Source of the DNA: Syngnathus acus
Lineage: Eukaryota; Chordata; Actinopteri; Syngnathiformes; Syngnathidae
Length of the DNA: 64,000 nucleotides
Assembly (NCBI RefSeq): GCF_901709675.1
Contig: NC_051108.1
Coordinates: 7,858,631-7,922,630 of the forward strand
Direction of reading: 5' to 3'
Below, one piece after another: positions 32,001-43,800 of the stretch (positions within the stretch are counted from its first letter, which is position 1; every line of letters starts with the position of its first letter). A model generated the notes under the pieces. That model saw only the letters and a program-made list of their open reading frames with translations, made no database searches and had not been told where the DNA came from. The position numbers and the translations under genes are program-made.

Positions 32001-34896
32001 AAAATGGATGGATGATACTAATGACAAACAGGCCATTTTGAGGCACCAAGCTTTGTTTTTTGTAAACCTAGCGATCGACAGAAGCCTGTCTTCTGCGGTG
32101 ACCTCTGCCGTAACTATGGTTACGCCAACTGGTTTTTCAAGCTGTGCGGCACTTAAGAATGTGGGGCTAACCTACAACAGCGTCTCTTCAATGAGGGCGG
32201 CTGGCCCACAAAGCGCACAGCCAAGGCATCTCGTTCGATTGTCAAACTCTTTACCAACCTGCTTTCCTTCATTTTCATGTTTCATCCATCACAATGGTTT
32301 AATTTTACACGATAAGCTAATCACACGTCGTTTTTTGTGATTTTTACTTCTTGGCACAAGATATCCTTTGAATTCATCCGTAAGCAAACTCTACAATGCA
32401 AAGATCCGTCCCGTCACAGCGCTCTGAAATAACTTCCACATTGTTGTCTCAATTCCACAAGCATGTGTCAGCGAGAGTAAATAAAATAAATTCCAGTTTA
32501 GGCAGTGTAAATTCAAACATGAGTTTCACCACGAGGTGCTTGTTGGTCTCATTACAACATAGCAAATGTCATGCTCTGCTGAAACTGGCACAAGAAAACA
32601 TCCACACCTTGAAATAATCCATCGGACAGTGGGATCAGTATTTTTTTGTGACTAAGCAGGAGGTTGGATTCTTTGCCGCGGCTTTCCACATTTGTGTGTC
32701 TTGCTCCATCAGACTGACACCAAAAATCGGCTTCCCATGGAGTGAAATCAAAAATGTTTCCTTCAATGACAAAAAGTTCACCATCAAACCCATCGACAAA
32801 AAATCACCGGTGAGTAAATCTTCTAGTCTTTTATGCATGTTGATGCTCCAACGTGCTTGTCCCCTGTATTAAATTTGTAATGTAGCAATTTGAGGTTGAC
32901 TCCACATTATTTATTCTCGGTTCATTTTCAGGACTTTGTCTTCTATTCCCCGAGACTACGCTTAAACAAACGCATCCTTCAGCTGTGCATGGGCAACCAT
33001 GAGCTCTACATGAACCGACGCAAGCCGGACTCCATCGAGGTGCAGCAGATGAAGACACAGGCGAGAGAGGAGAAGATGCAGAAACAGAAGGAGAAGTATG
33101 TTGTTGTTATCTCAGTTCAAATATGTGAAAATCTAAGTGTATAACTTGATTTATTGAGCCCAAATTTTCACCGCTGCGAGGTAATCATTACACACCTTGT
33201 ACGTAAATTCCCCCTCTTAGCACAGAAGATCAAAATTTTAATCTGCAGAGATTTTTCCATGTATTATATCAACAATTCTCAAAATTTCTCTCCATGTTGC
33301 AAAACTCAACAGTGTACAAAAGCGAAACCACCCGTTGACTATTATTTGTCCGTCTCATGTATCTTTGTTAGCTAATTGCTCATGTTTATCTGCAGGGCCC
33401 AGCTGGAAAAAGAGAAGAGGAAGAGGGAGGCCATCGAGAAGGAGAAGGAGCAGATGGAGCGGGAGAAGAAGGATATTATGATGAAGCTCTACCAGTATCA
33501 GGAGAAGACCAAGAAGGTAGAGCAAGGTATGGAAAAAGTGGTTACAATTATTTTGCTCTGTCATTAACTGAATGATCATGAGATTGCTTAATGTCACAAC
33601 AGAGCTAACAATTATACCCGTCTATATTTCAGATCTTCAGGCGCAGACGCAGAGAGCCATGATGCTGGAGAAGGAGCGTTTGAAAGCTGAAGAGGAGGCG
33701 GCTCGTCTGGAGGCGGAACGTCAGGCAGCCCTGCTGGCTAAAGAAGCGCTGGCTCGCCAATCTGAAAATCAGAAGATTAGTCAGGAACAGCTGGTCAGTG
33801 CTTTCTTTTTGTATTTATTCGTATTAGGGATGGTCCACCAATGTCACATTTGTGAACAATTAGTCATGTTTTGTGTTAGGCCTCAGAGCTGAAGGAGCAC
33901 ACGAGCAGAATCACTCTGCTGGAGGAGGCCAGGAAACGCAAGGAGAATGAGGTGGACTCATGGCAGCTCAGGGTGAGAACACTTGGGGACTTGGGGGAGC
34001 GGATGAAAAAAAAAAAAATCAAAGGACGTCTGAGAAGAAAACAGCATATTTGTGTTCCTCACCAGGCCAAGGAGGCCCAGGATGATCTGATTAAGACCAA
34101 GCAGGAGTTAGAGAAGGTGAGGCTGGCGGCCCCACCAGTGCTGCCGATGCCGATGATGGCGCCGATGCAGATGCCGATGATGGCGCCAATGATGGCGCCG
34201 ATGATGACGCCGATGCACACATCGATGTCGACGCCGATGCAAATGCCAATGCAGACCACGATGCAGACGCCAATGCAAACGCCAATGCAAACGCCAATGC
34301 AAACGCCAATGCAAACGCCAATGCAAACACTAAGGCCGACGCCTTTGCAAACGCTGAGGCAGACGCCGATGGAAACACCAATGGAAATGCCGCTGCCGCC
34401 GCCTCCCCCTCTCTCTATGTACAACTTTGACGACAACAGCGAAGACGAGGAGAACAGCAGCATGCACAGTGCCGACCTGCACAATGACAGCGTCCAAAAC
34501 AATCACCGCAGGGAGGAGGATCGACGGACAGAGGCCCAGAAGAATGAGCGTGTGCAGAAACAGCTCAGGGTAACCACAGGAAATGTCCTCATACATCAGA
34601 GGCCGCCAAACGTTTGTGCTCTATGGCCACATTCGAGTTTTAAAACTAAGTTATTTAAAGTAGTGTGAAAAAAAGGAAAAAGATTTCATTGGCAAACATC
34701 TTGTCTCATTCCCTTGCTGTGTCTCCTTCAGGATTTGACCGCCGAGTTGGCCCAAGCGCGTGACGAGTCCAAGAACACCCAGAACGACCTCCTCCACTCG
34801 GCCAACGTGCGGGAAGGACGAGACAAATACAAAACCCTGCGGCAGATCCGGCAAGGCAACACCAAGCAAAGAATTGATGAGTTTGAGGCCTTATAA
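26021..34896 (+). CDS. ezr: Ezrin (ERM family membrane-cytoskeleton linker)
   Basis: Links cortical F-actin to membrane proteins, especially in microvilli. Exons: 26021-26032, 27967-28050, 29590-29685, 30261-30535, 31257-31340, 31415-31561, 32713-32809, 32932-33095, 33396-33526, 33633-33793, 33880-33972, 34066-34569, 34732-34896; all join in frame to 670 residues (human ezrin 586). The FERM domain covers about residues 1-296 ([42 protein letters not shown]). An alpha-helical region follows, then the C-terminal actin-binding C-ERMAD ending [10 protein letters not shown], which is ezrin-type rather than moesin- or radixin-type. The regulatory threonine is kept in KYKTLRQIR (about T651). The extra length comes from exon 12: the usual proline-rich linker is replaced by a long Met/Pro/Gln/Thr repeat. 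It is tail-to-tail with sytl3 as in human. Confidence 0.96.
26033..27966. other. ezr intron 1
   Basis: Large first intron following the four-codon first exon (MPKA). No repeat family recognised except a short tandem duplication near its 3' part (27494-27609). It may hold enhancers, but none is identifiable by eye. Confidence 0.5.
27494..27609 (+). repeat. Tandem duplication, ~57-bp unit
   Basis: TTCTAAGCCATATGTGCTTT and CATCACATTAGGCAAAAG recur with few changes in the next unit (TTCTAAGCCATATATGCTTT, CATCACATTAGGCAAAGG). Confidence 0.85.
28051..29589. other. ezr intron 2
   Basis: Intron with a short tandem AAATTCTTTAAATTCTTTTT run at 28866-28915; otherwise nothing recognised. Confidence 0.5.
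29686..30260. other. ezr intron 3, nothing recognised
   Basis: Unremarkable AT-rich intron between the N-terminal FERM exons. Confidence 0.5.
30892..30971 (+). repeat. Tandem duplication in ezr intron 4
   Basis: CTGTCGCTGTCAGGTCCTCA then CATCTCTAAAATGCTTGC is followed directly by a second near-identical unit; period about 40 bp. Confidence 0.88.
31669..32016 (+). mobile_element. tRNA-derived SINE family 2 (GGATGGATGG tail)
   Basis: The tRNA-like head has an A-box-like TGGTTAGCACGTCCGCC and a B box GGTTCGATTCC. The body includes CTCCGGTTTCCTCCCACATC and GATAGGCTCCAGCACGCCC. The 3' end AAAATGGATGGATG matches the GATG-repeat tail of the Rex3/RTE-like LINE at 50996-54052, suggesting that class of LINE mobilises it. 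Flanking duplications ACTAATGA are at 31661-31668 and 32017-32024. It lies in ezr intron 6. Confidence 0.92.
32025..32712. other. ezr intron 6 remainder, nothing recognised
   Basis: Non-coding segment between the SINE and the next FERM exon. Confidence 0.45.
34139..34400 (+). repeat. ezr: In-frame codon repeat in ezr exon 12 (Met-Pro-Met/Gln-Thr units)
   Basis: Imperfect 12-bp units, consensus ACGCCAATGCAA (encoding TPMQ), are tandemly repeated, preceded by ATGATGGCGCCG-type units encoding MMAP. The array is fully in frame and followed by a short proline run LPPPPPPL. It occupies the position of the proline-rich linker before C-ERMAD in other ezrins. Confidence 0.93.
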
Positions 34897-35465
34897 GGAA
34901 GACACCTGCCCTTTTAAAATTGTGTCATTAGTGTAGAAAGAAAATGACTCCCAGTGACCTCTCAGAAAGGGCTGGCATATTGTGTCTAGGCACAACACTA
35001 GATGGCTCTACACTCGTTTAAATGTATGCCTAGTTTAATATTTATAAAGTATACGGGACATTAAAAAGGGTGTTTCATCTTAATTTGTATATTTTTGCTA
35101 ACGATGAAAACTAAATTATATATAGTGACCAAAATAATGTCAATGTCTTATGTTCCCTGCTTTTTAGTCTCAGATCAAGGATGAGCCTTATCTTTGTCTT
35201 TAGATCAGTGTCGCCACTTAAAACTTGTGCTTGTGCCTTAATGTCCATGCTGGTAGAAGCATCATGATGAATGTAACTTTTAAAACGCAGAATGCTGTTT
35301 TTGAGTGTCCTCCTTGAGCTTGATCTGAGTGCTGTAGTTTCATCAGGCAGTTAGGAGGCCACTTTGGATTCACCTTGATGAGAAGGCCACTTTGGTTTCA
35401 CCTTGATGGTCGCGGAAATATCTCTGTATTTGAGACATATTGCCAATAAATATATATGATTACCG
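34897..35465 (+). other. ezr: ezr 3' untranslated region
   Basis: Extends from the TAA stop to shortly after AATAAA at 35445-35450. It contains a short tandem duplication (AGGCCACTTTGGATTCACCT and AGGCCACTTTGGTTTCACCT, about 35350-35408). Confidence 0.6.
35445..35450 (+). terminator. Poly(A) signal of ezr (putative)
   Basis: AATAAA about 550 bp downstream of the ezr stop codon, the first canonical signal after it. Confidence 0.55.
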
Positions 35466-36144
35466 TTTGTGATGACACTTTCATGGTAAGATAAATTATT
35501 TTTTGGTTTTGAGCATTTGTCACTCGTGAGCAGGATTGTGATTGCATGACATCACCACTCCTACAAGAATGTTTTGTGTTTGTAGAAACCAGAGGTTGAA
35601 CGCAAGTTTCACAGGCTGAGAGAGTGTTCTTTGTGCGGCATTCTTGGACACCTGCGCATTCGATGACATCCAATGAAAACGCTTTGTCAGACATCAGTGC
35701 AATGCGCAATGCTCAGGGTCCGTGTCTCTCTTGGTCATTAGATATTTCTTTTGAAAGCAGATATTAAACGACTGCTTATTTAATTTTCGCTTCAAAACAA
35801 ATCCACACAAGTTAGAAGACTGCTTCATTTTCTCGTTTGTTGTCTGGAACGAGTAAAAAAGTCGAACAGTTTGATTTTCAATGTTTATTTCGACAACAAA
35901 AATTGAATATCGTAGCACGAGACACATGGAAAAACCGGACCGTCAATTTAGGATTTCCAGTTGTCACCGATGGCATTTCACAAATTGACCAATAGACGGC
36001 GACAACGCGACGCTTGAAGACTAATGTCCTACACATCCGGCTTGAGTCTTCCGGTAACTAGCTGCAATGCGTTTCGAGTGATTTATTTTTAAACTCTGTA
36101 TGCACAAGCTAGGCGCATCTTTATGAGGCTTAGGTCCTCTAGTT
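35466..36144. other. ezr-sytl3 intergenic DNA
   Basis: No exon-like frame resembling a C2 domain on either strand and no named repeat. Confidence 0.45.
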
Positions 36145-36230
36145 CAGCGATCCCCAACCTTTTTAGCACCACGGACCGGATTTTTGTCAGACAATAGTTA
36201 CACGGACCGGTGTTTGATAACGTCACGATA
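36145..36230 (+). mobile_element. hAT-like terminal fragment
   Basis: CAGCGATCCCCAACCTTTTT followed by AGCACCACGGACCGG and a second ACACGGACCGG matches the familiar end of a vertebrate hAT family. The opposite end was not found, so it is a fragment. Confidence 0.6.
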
Positions 36231-36784
36231 TTTTCGACAAAAGCTTATCAAAACAATTCTTGAAAATACAAATCGCAATCAAATGTCAAAAGCGACAAAT
36301 CAAATCATCACCGACTGCACATTGTTTCAGAAGTCGTCTTTGCAAAAATCGTCCACGTTTGAACGACAATCCCATTTCCGCAAAACAGACCAAGCACAGT
36401 CTTTTCAGCCAATCATATAGCGTGACGTCTTCAAAAGTGTTCGGGAGCCGATCTGAATACCGAGTGGATGAGGTGCCGGCTATTATACTATTACAATTGT
36501 GGTGCCAAAAAATGAATAATGAATGAAAGTGCAAATAGGTAGGACTTTATTTTGCATAAATATGAATAAATATAATCAATGAAATCATTAAATATGTAAA
36601 TGCTCATGCATGCATTTTGGATTCCAATACAAGTGCAGTTGTTGAATTATCTGCTAAAATTATGGGGGTTGCAGACTGCTGAACTCTGGACAGTGGGTCG
36701 CTTCAATTCAGCTGTACAGCGCCCCTCTCTGGACATTTACACTCAGCTGTGGACACATAAGCCATCATGGAACATTTTGGAACT

Positions 36785-36790
36785 TTTATT
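36785..36790 (-). terminator. Poly(A) signal of sytl3 (putative)
   Basis: AATAAATAAAAG on the minus strand starts about 20 bp after the first stop codon that follows the last recognised C2A exon. This supports the gene ending here. Confidence 0.5.
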
Positions 36791-36812
36791 TATTCATTTG
36801 CATCTTCCATTC

Positions 36813-39083
36813 TCAGTGATGGTCCTCATGAAATGTTTTGTGTGTTTTTACCTGTGGACAAAGCGGGTACCAGTTGAAGTGCTGGAAGTCTTGGTCTTCA
36901 AACTGAAAACCATCCAGCGGGATGAGGACCTCACCCAGAAAAACTTTTCTGTGCAGGGACCCCGAATGCCACACAGAGGCCTGCAATCTCTTTAAAGTCA
37001 GTAGGTGACGCTCTATGTGAAACTGAGGGGGGGAAAAAATCATGTTGCGTGAATGCCAAAAGTCCCATAGTTTTTTTTTTTTTTACTTTCCTTTTTTTGA
37101 TTCCCTCATAATTACTCCTTTATTCCCTTTGTTCTCTTTACAACGTTTTCCCTCGAGGGTGAAGCCTTACTTGAAAAAGCTCATTATAGACCGGGTGGAC
37201 AGTGTTTCTCTTGACCGTCGTCTTGCGTTTGTCACTCTTGGGTGGCATCATGTAGAGTTTGACGTACCTGCACGTGGACATTGTGCAATATTTTACTTTG
37301 ATTTATTTGGATTCAAAGCAGTCAGCAGACGCATCCTGATTTCTCCTTACGGGTGACACCTCTTCTTCCCGGTGTCTCCGTGGGGTAAGTTGCGGCATGC
37401 TCCCACTGTGATCTCCAGACAGGAGGTGTGGGCCTTGTAGGCCAACGCCAGTTCCACGTCCCCACCGGCACTGATGCCCTCAAGGAGGCTGAACTCTGTG
37501 CTGATGCTGCTGTAACTGCCCTGAGGGAAGAAAAACAAAATTTACATTAAGAAAAACAGAAAGATCAAGTGGTGATGAAATATGTTAGCTCGTACGCACT
37601 TGCTTTCCTTCCGAGTTTTCCGAACTATTGGAGGTTTCTTCTTCGGCTCCGGTGGAGCAGCCCTCCTGCTCGCTATCTTTGCTTCTCTTGAACAGGTTTG
37701 GAAGACTCGGGCCATGGTAGAGCTGATTGGAAAATGCGTATAATAGTGTTATTAAGTGTAAAGAGTAGATTTACTGGCATTTGGGTGAGGCCATATTTCC
37801 TTACTTTGACAGAATTGCTGATGTCAGTATCAGAGAGGCTCTTATGAGTGCTGTAGTACAAATGTTGGTTGACGTTTAGCAGGTCGGTTGTCACGTTGTT
37901 TTGAGATGAAGACATCTCTGCAAACAACGAGAGCTATCAGAGCACCTCGGTGGTGTCACAGGATTTTGCGCAACACTTTTGCTGTCACACCTAATGTAAT
38001 TCGGGCTTCGATAAGAGACACATTTTCTTGGCTGAGTCGTATCGTGAGGAAGTGTTACATTTAAAACGGAACTTTCATAAAAAAAAAAAAAAAATAAATA
38101 AATTCTGATTGATGACTCATTATATTGACTCATTACTTACTTCTAAAATTATCGGTGAATGAAAACAGATCTTCCATTGATTTGGGGAAAACGCTGACTT
38201 TGTTGGAATTCTGTTGAGACACAAAGTTATGAACAGCGGTTCATATTATTTGCATTCAAACTGAAAAATTTGAGTATGTACTTTACCTCTGATCTGCCCA
38301 CAAAGTCAAATCCCGAGGAGGCTGGCGGAGTCGGCGGCACGATTGCTATGTGACTTTGCAAAAATATCACAAGTGTTAAATGGATGCATGCACACATGCA
38401 CACACAAAAAGTGAGTCAAAGATACCTTAGCACATTGAAGGAGTTTAACAATTTCTCCCCAACTGTCTCATATTTGCCTGTGCAGCAGAGAAAGCAATTT
38501 TCCATTGTGCGTTCGGTAGTTGAGTCATTTGAGTCAAAAAATTGATTCATGAATGCAAACAAACCTGTTGTAGCCGGAATTTTTTTTGATTTTTCCTCTA
38601 AAAACCAGTCTCCGGACCGGATCTTGACTTCTCTGCAAAGGCGGAACAAGCAAATCATTGTTCCATCAGTTTGCACTAAATCTGAATAACACCGAATCAA
38701 CGCAGACTACCTGTAAGCGTAGCAGACTGTACACTTCCACCCCACTTCCCTCACGCTCACACGACAGCGGCTGCAGATTCGATGGCTGCACCCGCGGCAG
38801 ACGGCGCCCCTGTTGCAGAACTTTCCCAGTGGCGTCTGGCAGCGGGCGCACGTCCGCTCGCCGTACTCCCTGGAGTCGCTCTTTGCGCCTCTTCTTCGAA
38901 GTTCCTGCAGCTGCAATTTCATCCTCCTGTGTTGACGACCGTCATAAGAATCGTCACAGAAAGGTGAATTTATGATGTCACTCACTTGATCCTGTCGTCT
39001 TCCATTGTACGCAACAGTTTATCTCTCCGAAGTACTTGCAAGATGCTCGCCCTCTCCAGATCTTCAAGCAAACTTAAATCCAT
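36813..39083 (-). CDS. sytl3: Synaptotagmin-like protein 3 (Slp3), C2A-only form
   Basis: Rab27 effector that tethers secretory vesicles to membranes. Exons on the minus strand: 39083-38986, 38926-38711, 38632-38565, 38345-38287, 38210-38141, 37917-37805, 37722-37600, 37520-37351, 37267-37171, 37022-36813; phases are continuous, giving about 407 residues. An N-terminal Slp homology domain (about 1-105) has two helices around a FYVE-like zinc finger with paired cysteines (CARCQTPLG, CRGCSHRICSRC, CTVCYAYR). A linker follows, then one C2 domain at about 270-395 (PYVKLYMMPPKSDKRKT, ASVWHSGSLHRKVFLGEVLI). After FNWYPLCPQ the frame reads through a possible donor and stops; a poly(A) signal follows. 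Human SYTL3 (610 residues) has a second C2 domain, not found here. An alternative tiny terminal exon near 36756 gives a similar length. Confidence 0.88.
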
Positions 39084-40459
39084 CTTCAAATGAACGCCTC
39101 CACTCCCGATGATGTGTTACTTTCCCTGCTCTACACCGGACGCCTCTTAGAACTCGTCGTCATCTGGAGCTGAAAGATTCAAGAAGTGGCACATGTAACG
39201 GTTATCTCCTCCGCCGCTCTCCACGTCATAACCAGATAGACTTCTCATCCTGCTACTGTTTTCCATTCCAAACCAATTTTGTAAAAAATATTTAGTAAGG
39301 CACCTGCAAGTCTTTCCGTGGTCTCGCTCAGGTCACTGTCACAATCCATTTTGCCTCATCATCAGCCTCTCTTGAAATCACTTTGACATCTATTGAACGT
39401 CTCCTGGCAGCGAGAGCAAGTCTGCGGGGCCAAAGCAACTGTCAAACTTTGCATTATTGATAGCTGGTCAACCAACCTCCTCTCTGCTTCCTAGTTTGGT
39501 TTCATTTTTAATGGGAAACCGTCCGAGCAGCCTACATTGACGATAAAGTCAGTGTAATCGGAAATATATGAGGGAGCTGACATGTTTCCTAACCCTCAGC
39601 TGAGTTTCCTGCAAGCCCCCCTAAAAAGAAGCCACAATGTGTATAATAATTCACCACAGCCTGAATGTCAGTCAACTCTCACGGTTGTCTTCTAGGGCTT
39701 GGCTGCACACATCTGTGAAATGAGGCTTCATCAAACTACCACAAAATGACAAAATCACTCCTCAAACGTATAATCATAGTCATGAAACCAAATTTAAATG
39801 GTACAAAGTACAAGTGCTTACCTTCTGGCCCAGCACGGAGATGTCGTTGCTGCCTTCACACATTTCCCTTCCTTTTTTTTCTGATGCAATGTGTGATGAA
39901 TGCTTCCTGGGTTTGTTTTCCTTCCGCCAATTTCAGTGTCAGAGTCTTACCTCGACACGCAAATGCATTTGATACTGGCCTTTTTTCAAGGCATTGAGTA
40001 CTCGCGAAGGATCCCGAGACCAGCTGTAAAGTATTACAGTATCGTGCAAACTAACTAAATGAATAAAAGGATAAATAAATAAATAAATACATAAATAAAT
40101 AAAATCTGACATTGGTTAAGTCTTCTTTGCCAGTAGTTGGTGCTCCACAAGAACACTTGTGTTCTATAAAAACTTTATAAAAGCTTTATCAAGTTATTTA
40201 GTGTCACAAATATATTCATTTACATCTAATGAAAATAAAACACAGAGTGGACAAATGGCACAAGACAACCAGTGAACTCATGCACATGCACAGTCTTCAC
40301 ATTTTTTGTAACAGAAATTGGTTAGGAACTTGGCTTCTAGAAAGTACATTTTTATTATCTAATATCAAGTTCACCTTTGGAACTATCTACAGTACTGAAA
40401 TCATTTTTGTATTGTTTACTTGAATGTTTTGTTTGTCTGTTGACCAATTGGGTGTAATA
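39084..40459. other. sytl3 upstream region
   Basis: Non-coding by eye; contains an (AAAT)n run at 40072-40106. Probably includes the sytl3 promoter and non-coding 5' exons, which cannot be placed. Confidence 0.4.
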
Positions 40460-40552
40460 TGTCTTGTCACCGTGGGATAGTAGGAAACGCAATTTCGATC
40501 TCTTTGTATGTCTTGACGTGAAGATATTGACAATAAAGCAGACTTTGACTTT
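40460..40552 (+). mobile_element. 5'-truncated L2-type LINE tail
   Basis: TGTCTTGTCACCGTGGGATA to GACAATAAAGCAGACTTTGA matches the 3' UTR end of the LINE at 1-1410 (1308-1410). It is oriented + and lies just past the 3' end of the enpp gene. Confidence 0.8.
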
Positions 40553-40841
40553 CTGTGATTTTCTTTCTTGAGATGCATTGGGGGGGTGTTCTTCTCAACT
40601 GTGGACGCACATTTCAGCAGAATTATTTGAATTTGTTTCAGTCCGTCTTTGGTTCCGGTTTCCAGAAGCAAAATAAAAGTAATTCAATGACACAAGGAAC
40701 AAGATCTACAACCGGGGTACGGCGTTCAGTATTTACAACAATCATTTTAAATGCCATAATCCCAGATTTTTTAAATGAACGAGACACCAAGTGAAGCCAG
40801 AGCGCTTTTTTTTCCTTCATCTGATCTACAGTTAATGGAGT

Positions 40842-43800
40842 TCAAACACTATGTAAAAAAGTCTTGAGCTGTAGCGTCTCTTCAACGGACAACCTATCGT
40901 GGTAAAAACTTAGTCCAGTCAGCAGCTCCACATCACGGACGCGAGCCGCGTGCAGCTGGATCCATTCCTCCATCCATCTTAAATCTGAGGAGGTCTACAG
41001 ATCAACGGGAAGGTGACCAATTTTAGAGGAGGAGCCAGCGAAGCGTCTTAACCACGTATCGGTGGTGTTACTCACGGAGCAGGTGTCGGTGTATTCCGCT
41101 CTGTGTGGGAGGATGAAGGACTTGACCATGAGAGGACCATTGCAGTTCCCAGAATCAAAGGTAGAATTCTTACAACTGGTCAGGATCACGAAAAAATGCG
41201 ATGGCGTCGTGGCCTCATTTCTGGAGAAATATAAGATCATGTCAATCCAGCACATTATTACACAGCCAATTTGTGATGGACTTACGGCGCAAGGCTCTTG
41301 AAGGCGTCAACTTTTCCATCATAATCGTCATCAAATATTGGACCACTCATGACCTTGACTCCATTCATCTGCTTTGAATACTTTGGAAGCATGACACCAT
41401 GGAAGTACTCCCAAATATCTGATGGAAGACAAAATGCACACAAAAATATTATATTTTATGTACAACGCTCATTATGTCGGACCTGACATGCAGGATCCCA
41501 AATCAGCCACTTGAGGGCAGCATCTGCAACAGTGAGGCCCCAAATAGTCAAAGTCCTCCTGCAGGGAGTGAGTCAATTTTCCATTGTGGTGGGTGGTCCC
41601 AAAGAAAACATTTGCCTTCCTAATGTGTTCATCACGCAGCAGACATTTCAACAAAAGCATTATGGGTGGAGAAAAAAATACAGCAGAAAAAAAAAAAGCA
41701 GAAGACTTGAAAGACTAAATTAAAAAGAAAAACAATCCTGATATTACCATTCACATCTAAAAACTGCCATCAGATATGTTTGCAGATACAAATATCTCAC
41801 TTTTAAATTCGGGGAACATTGGCACCATGTTGCTGGAGATGAGTGAGTCTGCTGCTCCTTGTTTGTTATTCAGGTCTTTTGGAAGAAAAGAAGCAAGAGA
41901 TGCAAATAATACGTTAGCAATACACACGACAGTGAACAATTTAACAATCGTGCTACAATATTGCTTTGGCGCATGTTAATCATGCCAAGGAAACCTCAAG
42001 TGATTGAAGCAGCTTTATTTAGCCAAAAATAGTCCTTTGCCGCCACCACTCAATTTCTCACGGATTTTGCGTCTTGATATACTTTTGGTCTTAATTTGGA
42101 TGTGAGTGCTAACTGGAGCCAAGCGGGGATTCAATGAGAATGCAAAAAATGCACATTGGATTCCACGCAGGCTTTAGCATGGTTATTCTTATCTGACAAT
42201 AAAGTGTCACCACGGTTACTACAGTTTCATTTTACACGATAATGCAGTTCTGAAAGATGTCAGCTTCAATTCATGGGATGAAGAGCTGTGACCATCATGC
42301 TCACACTCACAGGGGGGGTAGAGCAGGCCCTGGGTGTTGTCATTGGCGCACATCTGGCAGGTGGCTGCTGGTATGCGGACGTCTTTGCGAATACACGCCT
42401 CGAAATTTGGGTCCAGAGGTATCGCGCTGACCTGAAAAAGCAAATGGGTCAGGAGTCAGGCGGAGTTTCAGGACAGCGGTTCACAGCACCGAGGGCGTTG
42501 CCGAAGCTCGCTTGGCTCGACTGTGTGTCATTCAGGGCATTGCACTCTTTCTGTTTGCTCTCCAATTGTTACATTTATTATTAACCCACAGTTGTACAAG
42601 TGTGGAATTGCACTTTGCTGGCCTTTTCCTATCATTTTTCATGCACAACAGTTTAGCAACAGCAATGAGCTATTCAAGTATGCAAGCCGTGACACTATGA
42701 CGACAGAATTGCTAGCCAGTATCCCATCAAAATGATTCCAAGAGATTATTTTCGGCTCAAATGACCACACATTTGGCTTTTAAGCTGTCAGACAGCAGCT
42801 AAACATTACCACCACTTAATTTGACTCTTGCCCAGAATAGAAAACAACTGTGAGTTGGCTTCCTTCGGACTAAAGAAGCAAACAAGAGGCAACGAGGCTC
42901 AAAATATCTCACGGAGTGAGCGTCAACACGACCGACGTACAGTAGCTGAGGATACACAAGAAGGCTTAGTGTCATTAATACGTGGGTGGTTTGTTTAAAA
43001 TGTCGAAGCTCCCTTTTAGAGAGCCTGCACAGATACTTGTTGAGGGGGGTTAGGGTCACGCTCACTGGGGTTCGAAACAACATTACAAGCTCATACAAAG
43101 TAGACATGGAACTGACAAGACCACTTAAGTCCACTAAAAGGCAGAGGTGACCAAAAATTTTACGAAGCTTTGTTAAGGAACAAAATTGTAGAAACGTTAA
43201 TTTATAATAGTTTAATAAAAAAGCTCATATATTATACGGGCTCATTACTCATAGGAAAACTCTTCAGAATCAGAAGACCAATTTCAAAAAGTCGTTTTGA
43301 CTGTTTCTTATGTAATATTTTTTTTAGATGGCAAATATTTGGCTGCTAGCCAGAAATATTTTGCTGTGTCTGGTGTGATTTTTGATAGGACTCATTTTTT
43401 GACAACAACAACTAATGTAGGAATTCAAATTTAGTGTGATGCATTTGTATACTGTAAATACTGAACGAATGGGAAAAATAAATCAATTCTCTGCCTGAGA
43501 TCACCGTTTACACACATTGACAACCCTAGTTGTGCCAACACCGTCATGGAGATCACTAAGAACATCTTAGTTAAAGTTAAAGTCCCAATGATCGTCACAC
43601 ACACATCTGGGTGTGGTGAAATTTGTCCTCTGCATTTAACCCATCCCCATGTGATTTTGATCCATCCCCTGGGGGAGAGGGGAGCAGTGAGCAGCAGCGG
43701 TGCCGCGCTCGGGAATCATTTGGTGATCTAACCCCCCAATTCCAACCCTTAATGCTGAGTGCCAAGCAGGGAGGCAATGGGTCCCATTTTTATAGTCTTT

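Noticed and set aside
34059-34502. Long antisense frames opposite ezr exon 12 (Gly/Ile/Val/Cys- or Ala/Ser-rich)
   Set aside because: They are shadows of the in-frame 12-bp repeat; any frame through a repeat with no stop stays open.
41472-41660. Minus-strand frame with CCRCC considered as an enpp exon
   Set aside because: The exons on both sides (41875-41801 and 41418-41286) already join in phase and match the ENPP sequence order without it.
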